From: an uncultured Lachnospiraceae bacterium
Lineage (GTDB): Bacteria > Bacillota > Clostridia > Lachnospirales > Lachnospiraceae
Assembly (NCBI GenBank): GCA_930972465.1
Contig: CAKNHF010000015.1
Span: 1-64,000 of the forward strand
DNA length: 64,000 bases
Direction: 5' to 3'
This document shows positions 1 to 8,515 of the stretch, one piece after another. Within the stretch, counting starts at the first letter, position 1; each line of letters begins with the position of its first letter. The notes under the pieces were generated by a model. It saw only the letters and a program-made list of their open reading frames with translations, was not told the DNA's origin and ran no database searches. Made by a program: the position numbers and the translations under genes.

Positions 1-64
1 TATCCCCTACACGGCGCAGATGATCGCCACCATCACCCGCCAGCAGATCGGCACGGAATCATAA
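1..64 (+). CDS. 3' end of an unidentified protein (partial)
   Basis: The reading frame starting at base 2 is open from the window edge to a TAA at 62-64. It encodes about 20 residues ending in TRQQIGTES. The upstream part lies outside the window, so the family cannot be named. The frame is plausible because it uses common codons and the next gene is convergent. Confidence 0.45.
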   Translation, partial: IPYTAQMIATITRQQIGTES

Positions 65-86
65 CCGGCATATTATGTTTCTTTTC

Positions 87-416
87 TCACCCTGCTTTTG
101 CAATATCGTAAATATCCCCAAGTGGGATCTTCGTATTCACAACAGTCAGAAGTCCTGCAGTCGGGTCAATCCTTGTTACCATTCCGGTCATTTTCAGATA
201 TTCTCCTTTTCTGAAGTATATTACTGTGACCATATCATTCTTCTGTATCTTCCTCAGTTTCCGATCCAGTTCCTCCTGATATTCTTCTGAAAATTCCACT
301 CTGGGCACTATGACTTTTTCTTTTTTCTTCAGTGCCTCCGAGTAACCTTTCAGGGCTGCAAACGGCTGAAACTGCTTTGCCCTCATTTCTCTGCTCATTT
401 TAATTCTGTTTTCCAC
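87..416 (-). CDS. YolD-like protein
   Basis: A 109-residue YolD-like protein. This small family is usually encoded beside Y-family (UvrX/UmuC-like) polymerases in Firmicutes, and its biochemical role is unproven. The N-terminal AKQFQPFAALKGY segment and the C-terminal IYFRKGEY...GMVTRID core are typical. The longer frame begins with a TTG at 431, but a GGAGG lies 8 nt before the GTG at 416, so the GTG is chosen. It overlaps the polymerase stop by 17 nt, so the two genes are probably translated from one SOS-induced mRNA. Confidence 0.85.
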   Translation of the reverse strand: MENRIKMSREMRAKQFQPFAALKGYSEALKKKEKVIVPRVEFSEEYQEELDRKLRKIQKNDMVTVIYFRKGEYLKMTGMVTRIDPTAGLLTVVNTKIPLGDIYDIAKAG

Positions 417-1674
417 TTCTATGACCTCCAATCTGAATATTACGTTCCATTGCAGTGGCTCCTTCCTGCAGATCCATCCCTCTCACAATCGCATTTTTGC
501 CAAACCGCTCTTTGATCTCAAGAATTGCTTTCTGGAGCCGGTGTTCCCTCTCCGCATCTTCCGGACTGGTAAACAGATCGTACTGCCGGTACAGCTCATC
601 CATCACGTGATTAAATGTTACGCTGATCCTTCGTACCGGAGCATTTTTCTCCACAATCCTTTCAAAAAGAAGCTCTGTATGAGAGATGATCTGCCTTGAA
701 GAGCTGGTAACCGTCGGCAGCTTTATTGTCCCGTGAGCCGATTTTTTCTCAAGTCGGTAGCTGTATCCCACATGGAGAGTAACAGAATCTGTGGACAGCC
801 CTTTTGCCACCAGGTCTAAGCTGAGAACGTCTGCCATCTCTTTTGCAACCAGCTTTGCCTCCTCAAAACTGTAGTCCCTTGGCAGAACCTGACCGCTGGA
901 AACAGAAGTATCCCTCGGTTGATATTTTTTAATATCCTCCAGAGTCGTACTCTCCCGTCCCCATGCATGGTCAATCAGAAGCTCGGCATCCACACCGAAC
1001 ATCCGATAGAGAAGATCCTCATCTGCATGCGCAACTTCTCCCATGGTAGTGATCCCCGCTCTTCCCAGCCGATTTACTGTCCCTTTTCCAATTCTCCAGA
1101 AATCGGTCAGCGGTTTATGGTCCCACAGCGTTTGACAATAGCTTTCCTCATTCAGTATCCCTATATGATCCGGGACATGTTTTGCGGTAATATCCAATGC
1201 GACTTTTGCAAGGTACAGATTTGTTCCAATTCCGGCTGTCGCCGTAATTCCGGTACTGTCAAAAATATCCTGCATAATCCGCATGCTCAGTTCCTTTTCA
1301 GTCATCTGATACAGCTTCAGATAATCTGTCATATCCATAAATACTTCATCAATACTGTAAACATGGATATCTTCCTTAGAGATGTACTTCAGATAAATCC
1401 CGTAAATAGCAGCCGAATAATCGATATAGAGCTGCATCCGCGGAGGCGCCATAATGTACTCGATTCCTCCCGGGATCTCGAATACCCGGCAACGGCCTGG
1501 TACCCCCTTTGCTTTCATAGCCGGTGATACTGCAAGACAGATGGTCTTGTCTGTCCGTTCCGGATCCGCCACTACCAGGTTGGATTTCATTGGATCCAGA
1601 CCTCTCTCCCGGCATTCGACGGACGCATAAAAACTTTTCAGATCAATGCAGGAATACTTTCTCTCCTTATTCAT
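400..1674 (-). CDS. Y-family DNA polymerase (UvrX/UmuC-like, translesion)
   Basis: A 424-residue error-prone DNA polymerase of the DinB/UmuC superfamily that copies damaged templates. The N-terminal CIDLKSFYASVE supplies the first metal-binding Asp, and VYSIDEVFMD supplies the catalytic Asp-Glu pair of the palm. A helix-hairpin-helix region follows (FWRIGKGTVNRLGRAGI). A QYDLF motif near residue 370 matches the beta-clamp-binding consensus QxxLF. The ribosome site GAAGGTG lies just before ATG 1674. The promoter carries two SOS boxes, so induction by DNA damage through LexA is expected. The downstream YolD-like gene overlaps it. Confidence 0.93.
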   Translation of the reverse strand: MNKERKYSCIDLKSFYASVECRERGLDPMKSNLVVADPERTDKTICLAVSPAMKAKGVPGRCRVFEIPGGIEYIMAPPRMQLYIDYSAAIYGIYLKYISKEDIHVYSIDEVFMDMTDYLKLYQMTEKELSMRIMQDIFDSTGITATAGIGTNLYLAKVALDITAKHVPDHIGILNEESYCQTLWDHKPLTDFWRIGKGTVNRLGRAGITTMGEVAHADEDLLYRMFGVDAELLIDHAWGRESTTLEDIKKYQPRDTSVSSGQVLPRDYSFEEAKLVAKEMADVLSLDLVAKGLSTDSVTLHVGYSYRLEKKSAHGTIKLPTVTSSSRQIISHTELLFERIVEKNAPVRRISVTFNHVMDELYRQYDLFTSPEDAEREHRLQKAILEIKERFGKNAIVRGMDLQEGATAMERNIQIGGHRSGKQN

Positions 1675-1691
1675 TTATTGCACCTTCTTCC

Positions 1692-1705
1692 AGAACGCAT
1701 GTTCT
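1692..1705. promoter_or_regulatory. SOS (LexA) box, promoter-distal
   Basis: Perfect 14-bp palindrome AGAACGCATGTTCT, matching the Gram-positive LexA core GAAC-N4-GTTC. It lies between the predicted transcription start and the ribosome site of the polymerase gene, so a bound repressor would also block elongation. Confidence 0.85.
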
Positions 1706-1712
1706 ATTATTA

Positions 1713-1741
1713 ATAATATCAGAACATATGTTCTGTTTCAA
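1713..1741 (-). promoter_or_regulatory. sigma-A promoter of the polymerase/YolD operon
   Basis: On the minus strand TTGAAA (1741-1736), a 17-bp spacer and TATTAT (1718-1713). The spacer is almost entirely filled by the second SOS box at 1721-1734. Confidence 0.8.
1721..1734. promoter_or_regulatory. SOS (LexA) box, inside the promoter spacer
   Basis: Perfect 14-bp palindrome AGAACATATGTTCT. It sits between the -35 and -10 hexamers, where LexA binding would exclude RNA polymerase. The centre-to-centre distance to the other box is 29 bp. Confidence 0.9.
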
Positions 1742-1830
1742 TCTCTTTTTATATAATCTCTGTTTTAGAGTTTGAAAGAAAACCTTAGATTATTCCTTCC
1801 ATTTTTATATGACATTTCCTGCTTAAAAAA

Positions 1831-1869
1831 AACGAACAAAGTGCATCCATTTTCTGCTCTTTGTTCGTT
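1831..1869 (-). terminator. Rho-independent terminator
   Basis: Inverted repeat AACGAACAAAG / CTTTGTTCGTT (11 bp) with a T-tract on the minus-strand side (A-run at about 1825-1832 on the plus strand). It ends the transcript that runs through the methyltransferase gene and the MFS remnant. Confidence 0.8.
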
Positions 1870-1898
1870 TTCCTCTATTGGAACTTATATTCAATTAT

Positions 1899-2429
1899 TC
1901 ATATTCCGTTCCCGGAAGCTGACGGTTTGGCCAATCCATCCTTATTTTTTGATTCCGGGATCACGCTATCGCTATTTATGTATATAATATACTTTTGCAA
2001 TAATAATCCCCACAGCCGCAATTCCCGCCGCTCACAGAATTTCAAGGAGGCCAGCGCAGAAAAGCATACCGCGGACACCATATAGACAATTGAGGATATT
2101 CCCACAATGCTGTCCGATGCGCCATATTCTTTCAGTATCTGATTCGTAAAGGACATGGCAGTTGTAAGCTGAATCCCCTGCTGAATCAGTGCGATCAAAG
2201 AAAACACGATAATCCTTCTGCCGCGGCATACCTGAAGCAGTTCCGACACTGTAATGCCGTTCCGCAAATTTTCTCTTTTCTCTTCTGTCAGCAGAAACGA
2301 CAGACAGAAGGCTGTTCCCCCGGCCGCTGCACTCAGAAGACAAAGATTCCGCATTCCCAGCTGACCGGCCGGAACAGGCCGCTTAAGCTCGTACCACTTT
2401 GTCACCGCAGCCAATACAGCCGAGAGCAC
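1899..2429 (-). pseudogene. Truncated MFS transporter remnant
   Basis: About 176 codons remain, with three or four hydrophobic segments resembling the middle of a major facilitator protein (for example RRIIVFSLIALIQQGIQL and SIVGISSIVYMVSAVCFSAL). The usual 12-helix, roughly 400-residue length is missing at both ends. The only upstream start is a GTG without a clear ribosome site, 40 nt after the preceding stop. The last 30 residues are hydrophilic and unlike a transporter end. It is called a decayed gene. A functional short membrane protein cannot be excluded. Confidence 0.55.
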
Positions 2430-2469
2430 AAGCTCTGCTTTTATCTCTGTAACAGCTTTCTCCGGACGG

Positions 2470-4317
2470 TCACTTCCGGTCAGACATCCTCTCCAGGATC
2501 TCCGCGATCATCCCGGCCCGGTTAAAGGGCACCATAAAATAATATCCGTCGGCGATCTCTCCAAGTTTTTCCGCAATCTCCGCCGCGATCCTCACCCCCA
2601 CAGCCTGGGCCTCTTCGCGGCTCATGTCTTTATCGTACTGCGCGATGATCTCGTCCGGAACGTTGATCCCTGTGATCTCATTTTTCATGAACACCGCGTT
2701 CCGGTAGCTGACCAGAGGCATGATCCCACAGATGATCTTCGTGTCGATTCGGCTCTTGATATAGCGGATCCTCTCGAGATCCTCATCGGAATAGATGGGC
2801 TGGGTCAGGAAGAAGGACGCGCCCGCCTCGCATTTTTTCTGCATCCTCCGGATCTCCGCGTCAATGTTCGCCCTTCCATAGTTGAGCGCGCCTCCGTAGG
2901 CGATCGGATCCTCGGAAAAATGCTCCCTGTTCATCTGTCTTACATAATTCATTAATGTAACCGAATGATAATCGTAGACAGAAGTGATATTTCCACGGTC
3001 TCCCGCCGGCACCGGGTCCCCGGTCACAAACAGAAAATTCCGGATTCCATTCATATACGCGCCCAGGATCTCTGATCCGGTCCCGATCACATTCCGGTCC
3101 CGGCACGCCATATGGGGCATAGTTTCGATCTGCAGCTGATTCGAGATCTTTACCGCAGAGAGCACGGAAGAGGCGCGCATCTTTCCCATAGGAGAATCGG
3201 AAAATGTGATCATCTCCACACCGGCATCCTTCAGGATCGCCGCAGCATCCGCCATCTTCCTGTCATTTCCGTCAAAGGGCGGATCCAGTTCCGCGATGAC
3301 CACTTTCTCGCCCGAATAGAGTTTCCGGATGAACAGGTTATTGTCATAGCGGATTTCCGACTCCGCGCGCTGTTCCGGGCTGTCCGAAAGCCTCTTTGCA
3401 GGAGGTCTGTGTCCGACAGCCTTTGCAAGCTTTTCTATGTACGCAGGATTCGTTCCGCAGCATCCGCCGATGATAGTGACTCCCAGATCAGCGATCTCCT
3501 CCATCGCTCTGCAGAAATATGCGGAGTTGTCCCGGTAGACCATCCGGTTCTCGATCCGGTCCGCATATCCCGCGTTGGGTGCGGCATAGACGATCATATC
3601 TCCCAGGTTCTGGCGTTTCAGCAGTCTGCTCAGATGGGACGGTCCGATCCCGCAGTTGAATCCGACTCCGTCGATCAGCCTGCTCTCCTTTGCCGTCCGG
3701 AGCAGTTCGCCCATGCTCACTCCGTTCTTGGTATACCCGAACATGTTAACCGAGAAACCGGTCATGATAAAGGCGTCGCTGACAGACCGGATCCACTCCG
3801 CCACAGGAAGAATCCATTCGAGATCCGAAAAGGTCTCGAACCAGATCAGCCGGATCCCCGCATCCAGGTGCGCCTTTGCCATAGTCTTATATTCTTCGAT
3901 GATCATCTCATCATTTCCGGCGCTTCCGCCCTGCTCCGGCACCGGACCGATGTCCCCGGCGATATAGATTTCTCCCACACTGTCTTTCCCCTGCTTCTGT
4001 GCCTGCTCTTCCACTGCGGACCGGGCGATCCTGCAGGCTGCGGATACATTTTCATAAACAACGGAAAGCTGCTCCTCCCTTGTCCGGGCAGAGGTATCTC
4101 TGCACAGCGTCTGTATATTGGAAGCAAAACTGTTGGTGCGGATGATGACAGCTCCCGCTTCGATATATTCCCTGTGGATCTTACGGATCCTGTCGGGAGC
4201 TTTCAGATTATCCAGTTCGGGAACGCCTGCTCCCTCGCCGTATTTTTCTCTGTAGTAGGTTCCCATCGCCCCGTCTGTGACCAGGCAGCGGGAAGTAAAT
4301 ATACTGTGAAAGTCCAT
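2470..4317 (-). CDS. Bifunctional homocysteine S-methyltransferase / methylenetetrahydrofolate reductase
   Basis: A 615-residue fusion of the YitJ type. The N-terminal half is a zinc-dependent homocysteine methyltransferase (TDGAMGTYY near the start, GFNCG near residue 215 and GGCCGTNP near residue 285, which carry the zinc Cys ligands). The C-terminal half is a MetF-like TIM barrel that reduces methylene-THF to methyl-THF (ELDPPFDG, FFLTQPIYSDEDL). Together they link one-carbon metabolism to methionine synthesis. The open frame begins 20 codons earlier, but AGAGGAG lies correctly before ATG 4317. No S-box (SAM) riboswitch was recognised in the leader. Confidence 0.9.
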   Translation of the reverse strand: MDFHSIFTSRCLVTDGAMGTYYREKYGEGAGVPELDNLKAPDRIRKIHREYIEAGAVIIRTNSFASNIQTLCRDTSARTREEQLSVVYENVSAACRIARSAVEEQAQKQGKDSVGEIYIAGDIGPVPEQGGSAGNDEMIIEEYKTMAKAHLDAGIRLIWFETFSDLEWILPVAEWIRSVSDAFIMTGFSVNMFGYTKNGVSMGELLRTAKESRLIDGVGFNCGIGPSHLSRLLKRQNLGDMIVYAAPNAGYADRIENRMVYRDNSAYFCRAMEEIADLGVTIIGGCCGTNPAYIEKLAKAVGHRPPAKRLSDSPEQRAESEIRYDNNLFIRKLYSGEKVVIAELDPPFDGNDRKMADAAAILKDAGVEMITFSDSPMGKMRASSVLSAVKISNQLQIETMPHMACRDRNVIGTGSEILGAYMNGIRNFLFVTGDPVPAGDRGNITSVYDYHSVTLMNYVRQMNREHFSEDPIAYGGALNYGRANIDAEIRRMQKKCEAGASFFLTQPIYSDEDLERIRYIKSRIDTKIICGIMPLVSYRNAVFMKNEITGINVPDEIIAQYDKDMSREEAQAVGVRIAAEIAEKLGEIADGYYFMVPFNRAGMIAEILERMSDRK

Positions 4318-4406
4318 GTGTCTTCTCTCCTCTGTAAAATCTGTCTGCAGATCAGGCCTTGAACCGGGCATGCGCACCGGCCTGCAGCTTTCATATTCAT
4401 TTTCAC

Positions 4407-4435
4407 AGTATACTCAAAATCCATGGTTTTCGCAA
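4407..4435 (-). promoter_or_regulatory. Promoter of the methyltransferase/MTHFR gene
   Basis: TTGCGA (4435-4430), 17-bp spacer and TATACT (4412-4407) on the minus strand, about 90 bp upstream of ATG 4317. The intervening leader can fold into a bulged stem (CTGCAGGCC with GGCCTGATCTGCAG). Confidence 0.6.
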
Positions 4436-4442
4436 ACATATT

Positions 4443-4835
4443 TCATTCATATTTCTGGAACAGTTCTGACAGGAACCGGTACAGAAGCTCATCCGTTTCT
4501 CTGTTCACCTCCCGGCCCTCCATCAGTTCCGGCAGCGGCTCTGTCAGGCTGCACTCTCCGCAGATATCCACACCGATTACTCTCTGGTGCCTGAACACAT
4601 CCAGCAGCAGCTTCTCCAGAAAAGGATTATCCCGCAATACGTCCGCCGCCCAGTTTTCACAGCTGGTCAGCTGGGGAAACAGCGGCTGCTGCATATCCGT
4701 ATGATGGTCGTACATCACAAGAGAAAATGGTTCCGTGATCATATCGGTAAGGAATTTCGTGACATAATGATAATTTCCGCCTTTTTTCCGGCCGGGCTCA
4801 TTTTGCACGAATTCTTTCTGCCGTCCGGCGCTCAT
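4443..4835 (-). pseudogene. Arginase-like protein with an apparent internal deletion
   Basis: A 130-residue frame. SLVMYDHHTDMQ near residues 40-50 resembles the metal-binding DxHxD of the arginase/UPF0489-type fold, and the C-terminus (VIGVDICGECS...) looks like the end of such a protein. Arginase-fold proteins normally have 250-300 residues. Here the N-terminal beta strands are absent, and the text jumps from NPFLEKLLL to DVFRHQRVIGVD, as if the middle had been removed in frame. The next gene upstream overlaps by 4 nt. The assignment rests on motif resemblance only. A short intact hypothetical protein is the alternative. Confidence 0.45.
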
Positions 4836-5041
4836 TCTCCCTGTTTCTCCTTCTGATTCCTGTTGCGATCCTTCTGATATTTCCTGTACTGCCGGAACTC
4901 TTTTCTCAGATGCTTCGCCATTTCTCTTCTGGACATATCTTTGTATTTTTCTTTCACATCGCTTTTCAGCTGATCTGTCTCCATATCATGCAGGATCCAT
5001 TCCGCCACGTCCTCTTCCTTCAGTTTATATTTATCCAGCAT
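4832..5041 (-). CDS. Small hypothetical protein, basic and helical
   Basis: A 69-residue, highly charged protein (DVKEKYKDMSRREMAKHLRK..., Lys/Arg/Glu rich), probably mostly helical, with no signal peptide or membrane segment. Its stop overlaps the start of the next gene by 4 nt, suggesting translational coupling. No family was recognised. Confidence 0.55.
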   Translation of the reverse strand: MLDKYKLKEEDVAEWILHDMETDQLKSDVKEKYKDMSRREMAKHLRKEFRQYRKYQKDRNRNQKEKQGE

Positions 5042-5171
5042 ATATTTTACTTGGAAATACAGGTGTCCCGGGCAGGCCTGTAACGTAGTTCACAGTTTTT
5101 TCTTTTTGTTTTCATAAATCGGTCACGCCGGCGACACATGGCAGTTGTATGATGGCCACAGTACCAGGAAA

Positions 5172-5214
5172 GGAAAAAGGAGCGGCCGCACCATGTCTTC
5201 GGTGCAGCCGCTCC
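5172..5214 (-). terminator. Rho-independent terminator of the FAD dehydrogenase gene
   Basis: Strong stem GGAGCGGC(T)GCACCG paired with CGGTGCGGCCGCTCC-type arms (5179-5214), followed on the minus strand by TTTTTCC. It lies just downstream of the stop at 5233. Confidence 0.85.
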
Positions 5215-5232
5215 CCTTGTCTCTCATCACCC

Positions 5233-6612
5233 TTATTTATTCTCTGCGATCTCTCTTGCCACATAGACGCCGCTGGCGGAAGCGTGTGACAGCGAATGTG
5301 TCACGCCGCTGCCGTCTCCGATCACATACAGGCCTTTGTGGACGGTCTCAAGATGCTCGTCCAGTTTCACTTCCATGTTGTAGAACTTCACTTCCACCCC
5401 ATAAAGCAGGGTGTCGTCGTTCGCCGTACCCGGAGCGATCTTGTCCAGTGCGTAGACCATCTCTATGATCCCGTCCAGGATCCGCTTCGGAAGGACAAGG
5501 CTCAGGTCTCCCGGCGACGCGGAAAGCGTAGGCCGTACAAAGCCCTCCTCGATCCGCTCCGGCGTGCTTCTTCTTCCCCGGATCAGATCTCCAAAACGCT
5601 GAACCAGAACGCCGCCTCCCAGCATATTGGAGAGACGGGCGATGCTCTCGCCGTAACCGTTGCTGTCCTTGAACGGCTCTGAGAAATGCTTCTCCACAAG
5701 CAGCGCAAAGTTAGTATTCTCCGTCTGCTTCTCCGGATCCTCATAGCTGTGTCCGTTCACGGTCACGATCCCGTTGGTATTCTCATTTACCACGATCCCG
5801 TACGGGTTCATACAGAACGTTCTCACCTTATCCTCGAACTTTTCCGTCCGGTACACGATCTTGCTCTCGTAGAGTTCGTCCGTCAGGTGTGAGAAAATGA
5901 CGGCAGGAAGTTCCACCCGGACGCCGATGTCCACCCGGTTGGATTTGGTCGGAATATCCAGGCTCTCGCAGACCTTCTCCATCCACTTGCTTCCGCTCCT
6001 TCCAACGGATACGATACATTTCTCACACTCATCGGTCTGTCCCCCGGCGGTCACTCTGTATCCGCCCTCTGTGATCTCAAGCTCGTCCACATGGCAGTTA
6101 AACCGGAACTCCACTTTATCCTTAAGTTCTTTAAACAGATTCTCCAGCACCACATAGTTGATGTCCGTTCCAAGGTGGCGCACAGAAGCATCCAGCAGCT
6201 TCAGTCTGTTCTGCATGCACAGCTTCTTGAACTTCGTCCCTGCTGTGGAGTACATCTTCGTTCCTTCACCGCCGTAGGCCACATTGATCTCATCTACATA
6301 ATGCATCAGCTCGGTAGCCGCCTCTTTTCCTATATACTCATAGAGAGTGCCGCCGAAATCATTGGTGATATTATATTTTCCGTCGGAAAACGCGCCGGCG
6401 CCTCCGAACCCGCTCATGATGGCGCACGTCTTACAGTTGATACAGCTCTTTACCTTCTTCCCGTCGATGGGACATTTTCTCTTTTCAAGCGGATTTCCCG
6501 CCTCAAACACTGCCACCTTCAGTTCCGGCGCTTTCTTCATCAGTTCATAAGCCGCGAAGATCCCTCCGGGTCCCGCGCCGATTATGATCACATCATATCT
6601 GCTCATCTGCAT
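5233..6612 (-). CDS. FAD-dependent dehydrogenase (COG2509 type)
   Basis: A 459-residue cytosolic flavoprotein. The N-terminal dinucleotide-binding fingerprint is VIIIGAGPGGIFAAYEL. A cysteine cluster follows near residues 47-63 (CPIDGK...CINCKTC), then GFGGAGAFSDGKYN. Near the C-terminus GLYVIGDGSG is the second FAD contact. The family is widespread in anaerobic Firmicutes, but its substrate is not established. Two ATGs (6612 and 6606) share the ribosome site AAGGAAAGG, and the second has the better spacing. No promoter is visible within 95 bp. Transcription probably enters through the upstream leader and its terminator. Confidence 0.88.
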   Translation of the reverse strand: MQMSRYDVIIIGAGPGGIFAAYELMKKAPELKVAVFEAGNPLEKRKCPIDGKKVKSCINCKTCAIMSGFGGAGAFSDGKYNITNDFGGTLYEYIGKEAATELMHYVDEINVAYGGEGTKMYSTAGTKFKKLCMQNRLKLLDASVRHLGTDINYVVLENLFKELKDKVEFRFNCHVDELEITEGGYRVTAGGQTDECEKCIVSVGRSGSKWMEKVCESLDIPTKSNRVDIGVRVELPAVIFSHLTDELYESKIVYRTEKFEDKVRTFCMNPYGIVVNENTNGIVTVNGHSYEDPEKQTENTNFALLVEKHFSEPFKDSNGYGESIARLSNMLGGGVLVQRFGDLIRGRRSTPERIEEGFVRPTLSASPGDLSLVLPKRILDGIIEMVYALDKIAPGTANDDTLLYGVEVKFYNMEVKLDEHLETVHKGLYVIGDGSGVTHSLSHASASGVYVAREIAENK

Positions 6613-6704
6613 CCTTTCCTTTCTCTTACACAGGCAAACTTCCTTTTTATCTTTCGATCCCTGCCCGCGATCAGCTTTTCGAGGAGAAAGTCTTTCTTAC
6701 CCCG

Positions 6705-6860
6705 AAAAAAAACTGCCGCTCCACATTCTTTAAGTTATATGGAACGGCAGTCTGTCATCCTGTATCATCTACAGCCCGATACCGCTGTCCGGATCACCAG
6801 CTGCCTTATTGTAAATATTATGTAATTTATGTCTTATCATACATGGAATTATTTCTCACT
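6705..6860 (-). ncRNA. Candidate attenuator leader or small RNA upstream of the FAD dehydrogenase
   Basis: A minus-strand promoter at 6890-6862 is followed by about 105 nt without a convincing gene, and then a terminator: CTGCCG-TCCA arms at 6713-6723 and 6740-6750 (one mismatch) with a run of eight T at 6712-6705. The dehydrogenase start lies 93 bp further on, with no promoter of its own seen. The RNA is therefore either a stand-alone small RNA of about 150 nt or a leader with conditional read-through. A possible 10-codon leader frame starts at a GTG preceded by AAGG. I compared it by eye with common riboswitch classes and saw no match. Confidence 0.5.
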
Positions 6861-6861
6861 T

Positions 6862-6890
6862 ATAATATCACAGCCGGAAAACATTTTCAA
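6862..6890 (-). promoter_or_regulatory. Promoter of the leader RNA / FAD dehydrogenase
   Basis: TTGAAA (6890-6885), exactly 17 bp, then TATTAT (6867-6862) preceded by TGTGA on the minus strand. Confidence 0.75.
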
Positions 6891-6942
6891 TGTCGTTTTG
6901 AGGGCGCCGCTTAACCGGATTTAAATTCTGAAATGGATTTTC

Positions 6943-6971
6943 TTGAAATATGTGTAAATTCCCACTATACT
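6943..6971 (+). promoter_or_regulatory. Promoter of the threonine/serine exporter gene
   Basis: TTGAAA (6943-6948), 17-bp spacer, TATACT (6966-6971). It is located 73 bp before the start codon and back-to-back with the leader promoter at 6890. Confidence 0.75.
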
Positions 6972-7043
6972 GTTTTGTAAATAAAATATATAATTGAAGT
7001 GCATCATGCACGAAAGGATTTATAGTTATCGAAAGGAATCATT

Positions 7044-8372
7044 ATGGTAAAAGACAATATCATCCCCAATCATATGAATATCTACTGGCATGACTATACC
7101 GGACATGTAAAAGACAAACCCATTACGGAGGCAAGTCTCCCTGTAAAAGCAGCTCTGATCGGAAGAGTCGGCCTGATGCTCCTGTCCTGCGGAACCGGGG
7201 CATGGCGTGTCAGGAGTTCCATGAATGCGCTTTCTGAACAGCTCGGAGTCACATGTACTGCCAGTATCGGTCTCATGACGATCGTCTACACCTGTTTCGA
7301 CGGGAACAAGACATTCACGAATTCCCTGGCTTTGAATAACACCGGAGTAAATACTTCCAAGCTTAACCAGCTGGAACGTTTTGTGAAAAAGTTCCCACAG
7401 GAAGGAGTTCTTATGTCCGGCGAACAGCTCCATTCGAAACTGGATGAAATTGAGAAGATCCGCGGACTTTACACCCCGCTCCAGCTTGGACTTGCAGCGG
7501 CCGTAGCCTGCGCTGCCTTCACTTTTCTTCTGGGAGGCGGACCAATCGAAATGCTCTGCGCCTTTATCGGTGCCGGAGCGGGAAACTACCTGCGCTGTCA
7601 CCTTATCAAAAGGCACTTTACGCTTTACCTGTGTATTATTTCGTCTGTGGCACTTGCCTGTCTGTCGTACACAGTGTCCCTGCGCCTTCTGGAAACATTT
7701 TTTTCTATACCAGGCAGCCATGAAGCAGGTTACATCTGTGCCATGCTTTACATAATCCCCGGCTTTCCGTTTATCACAAGCGGAATCGACCTGGCAAAGC
7801 TGGATATGCGTTCCGGGCTTGAGCGACTTGCCTACGCTGTGATCATTGTTGTGACTGCCACCATTACAGGATGGGTAATGTCAACCGCTTTGAACCTGCA
7901 TCCCGCGGATTTTGCAGATCTCAACATACCGCCGGCTCTGCATCTGATTCTGCGGCTGGCTGCAAGCTTTGCCGGAGTTTTCGGATTCTCCATCATGTTC
8001 AACAGTCCGGTGCCCATCGCTTCCGCGGCTGCACTGATCGGGGCCGTTGCCAACACTCTGCGGCTGGAACTTGTCGAACTGGCAGCCTTACCGGCCGCAG
8101 TTGCCGCTTTTCTGGGTGCTCTGACCGCGGGGCTCCTCGCTTCTTTCCTTATGAAGCGGCTGGGATATCCGAGAATCTCCGTAACGGTGCCTTCCATCGT
8201 TATCATGGTGCCCGGATTATACCTCTACCGTGCGGTCTACAATATGGGAGAGATGTCACTGGCTCTGTCGGCAAACTGGCTTGTCTCCGCTCTGCTTATC
8301 ATCATGATGCTTCCTCTCGGACTGATCTGTGCCCGGATCATCACGGACCGTTCATTCAGACACTGTACCTGA
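7044..8372 (+). CDS. Threonine/serine exporter family protein (ThrE-like, both halves fused)
   Basis: A 442-residue polytopic membrane protein combining the two ThrE modules. The N-terminal cytosolic part (about residues 30-145, with the RVGLMLLSCGTGAWRVRSSM opening) is followed by about five transmembrane helices. A second ThrE_2-like block of helices includes PSIVIMVPGLYLYRAVYNM near the end. The family exports Thr, Ser and small hydroxylated amino acids, driven by proton motive force. The gene is monocistronic, with ribosome site AAAGGA before ATG 7044, its own promoter, and a strong terminator 40 bp after the stop. Confidence 0.88.
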   Translation: MVKDNIIPNHMNIYWHDYTGHVKDKPITEASLPVKAALIGRVGLMLLSCGTGAWRVRSSMNALSEQLGVTCTASIGLMTIVYTCFDGNKTFTNSLALNNTGVNTSKLNQLERFVKKFPQEGVLMSGEQLHSKLDEIEKIRGLYTPLQLGLAAAVACAAFTFLLGGGPIEMLCAFIGAGAGNYLRCHLIKRHFTLYLCIISSVALACLSYTVSLRLLETFFSIPGSHEAGYICAMLYIIPGFPFITSGIDLAKLDMRSGLERLAYAVIIVVTATITGWVMSTALNLHPADFADLNIPPALHLILRLAASFAGVFGFSIMFNSPVPIASAAALIGAVANTLRLELVELAALPAAVAAFLGALTAGLLASFLMKRLGYPRISVTVPSIVIMVPGLYLYRAVYNMGEMSLALSANWLVSALLIIMMLPLGLICARIITDRSFRHCT

Positions 8373-8412
8373 AGCTGCGGGCAGAGATCATCACATCCGC
8401 TAATGTTAAAAA

Positions 8413-8456
8413 GGGAGTGCGGAGAATCATCTGACCGGATGATTCTCCGCACTCCC
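8413..8456. terminator. Strong bidirectional terminator
   Basis: A perfect 19-bp stem (8413-8431 with 8438-8456) with a 6-nt loop, flanked by A-runs on the left and CTTTC on the right. It serves the exporter gene on the plus strand and the pot operon on the minus strand. Confidence 0.9.
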
Positions 8457-8515
8457 TTTCATTCATTCTGCTTTCTCCTGCAGAGCCTTTGACCTCATAT
8501 TCTCTTCGCAAACAA

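Noticed and set aside
3112-4362. 416-codon plus-strand frame
   Set aside because: It lies antisense to the homocysteine methyltransferase/MTHFR gene, which has clear motifs and a ribosome site. The antisense frame has none and no family resemblance.
4318-4435. SAM (S-box) or cobalamin riboswitch ahead of the methionine-pathway gene
   Set aside because: The leader is under 120 nt, with only a bulged stem, no terminator and none of the conserved cores.
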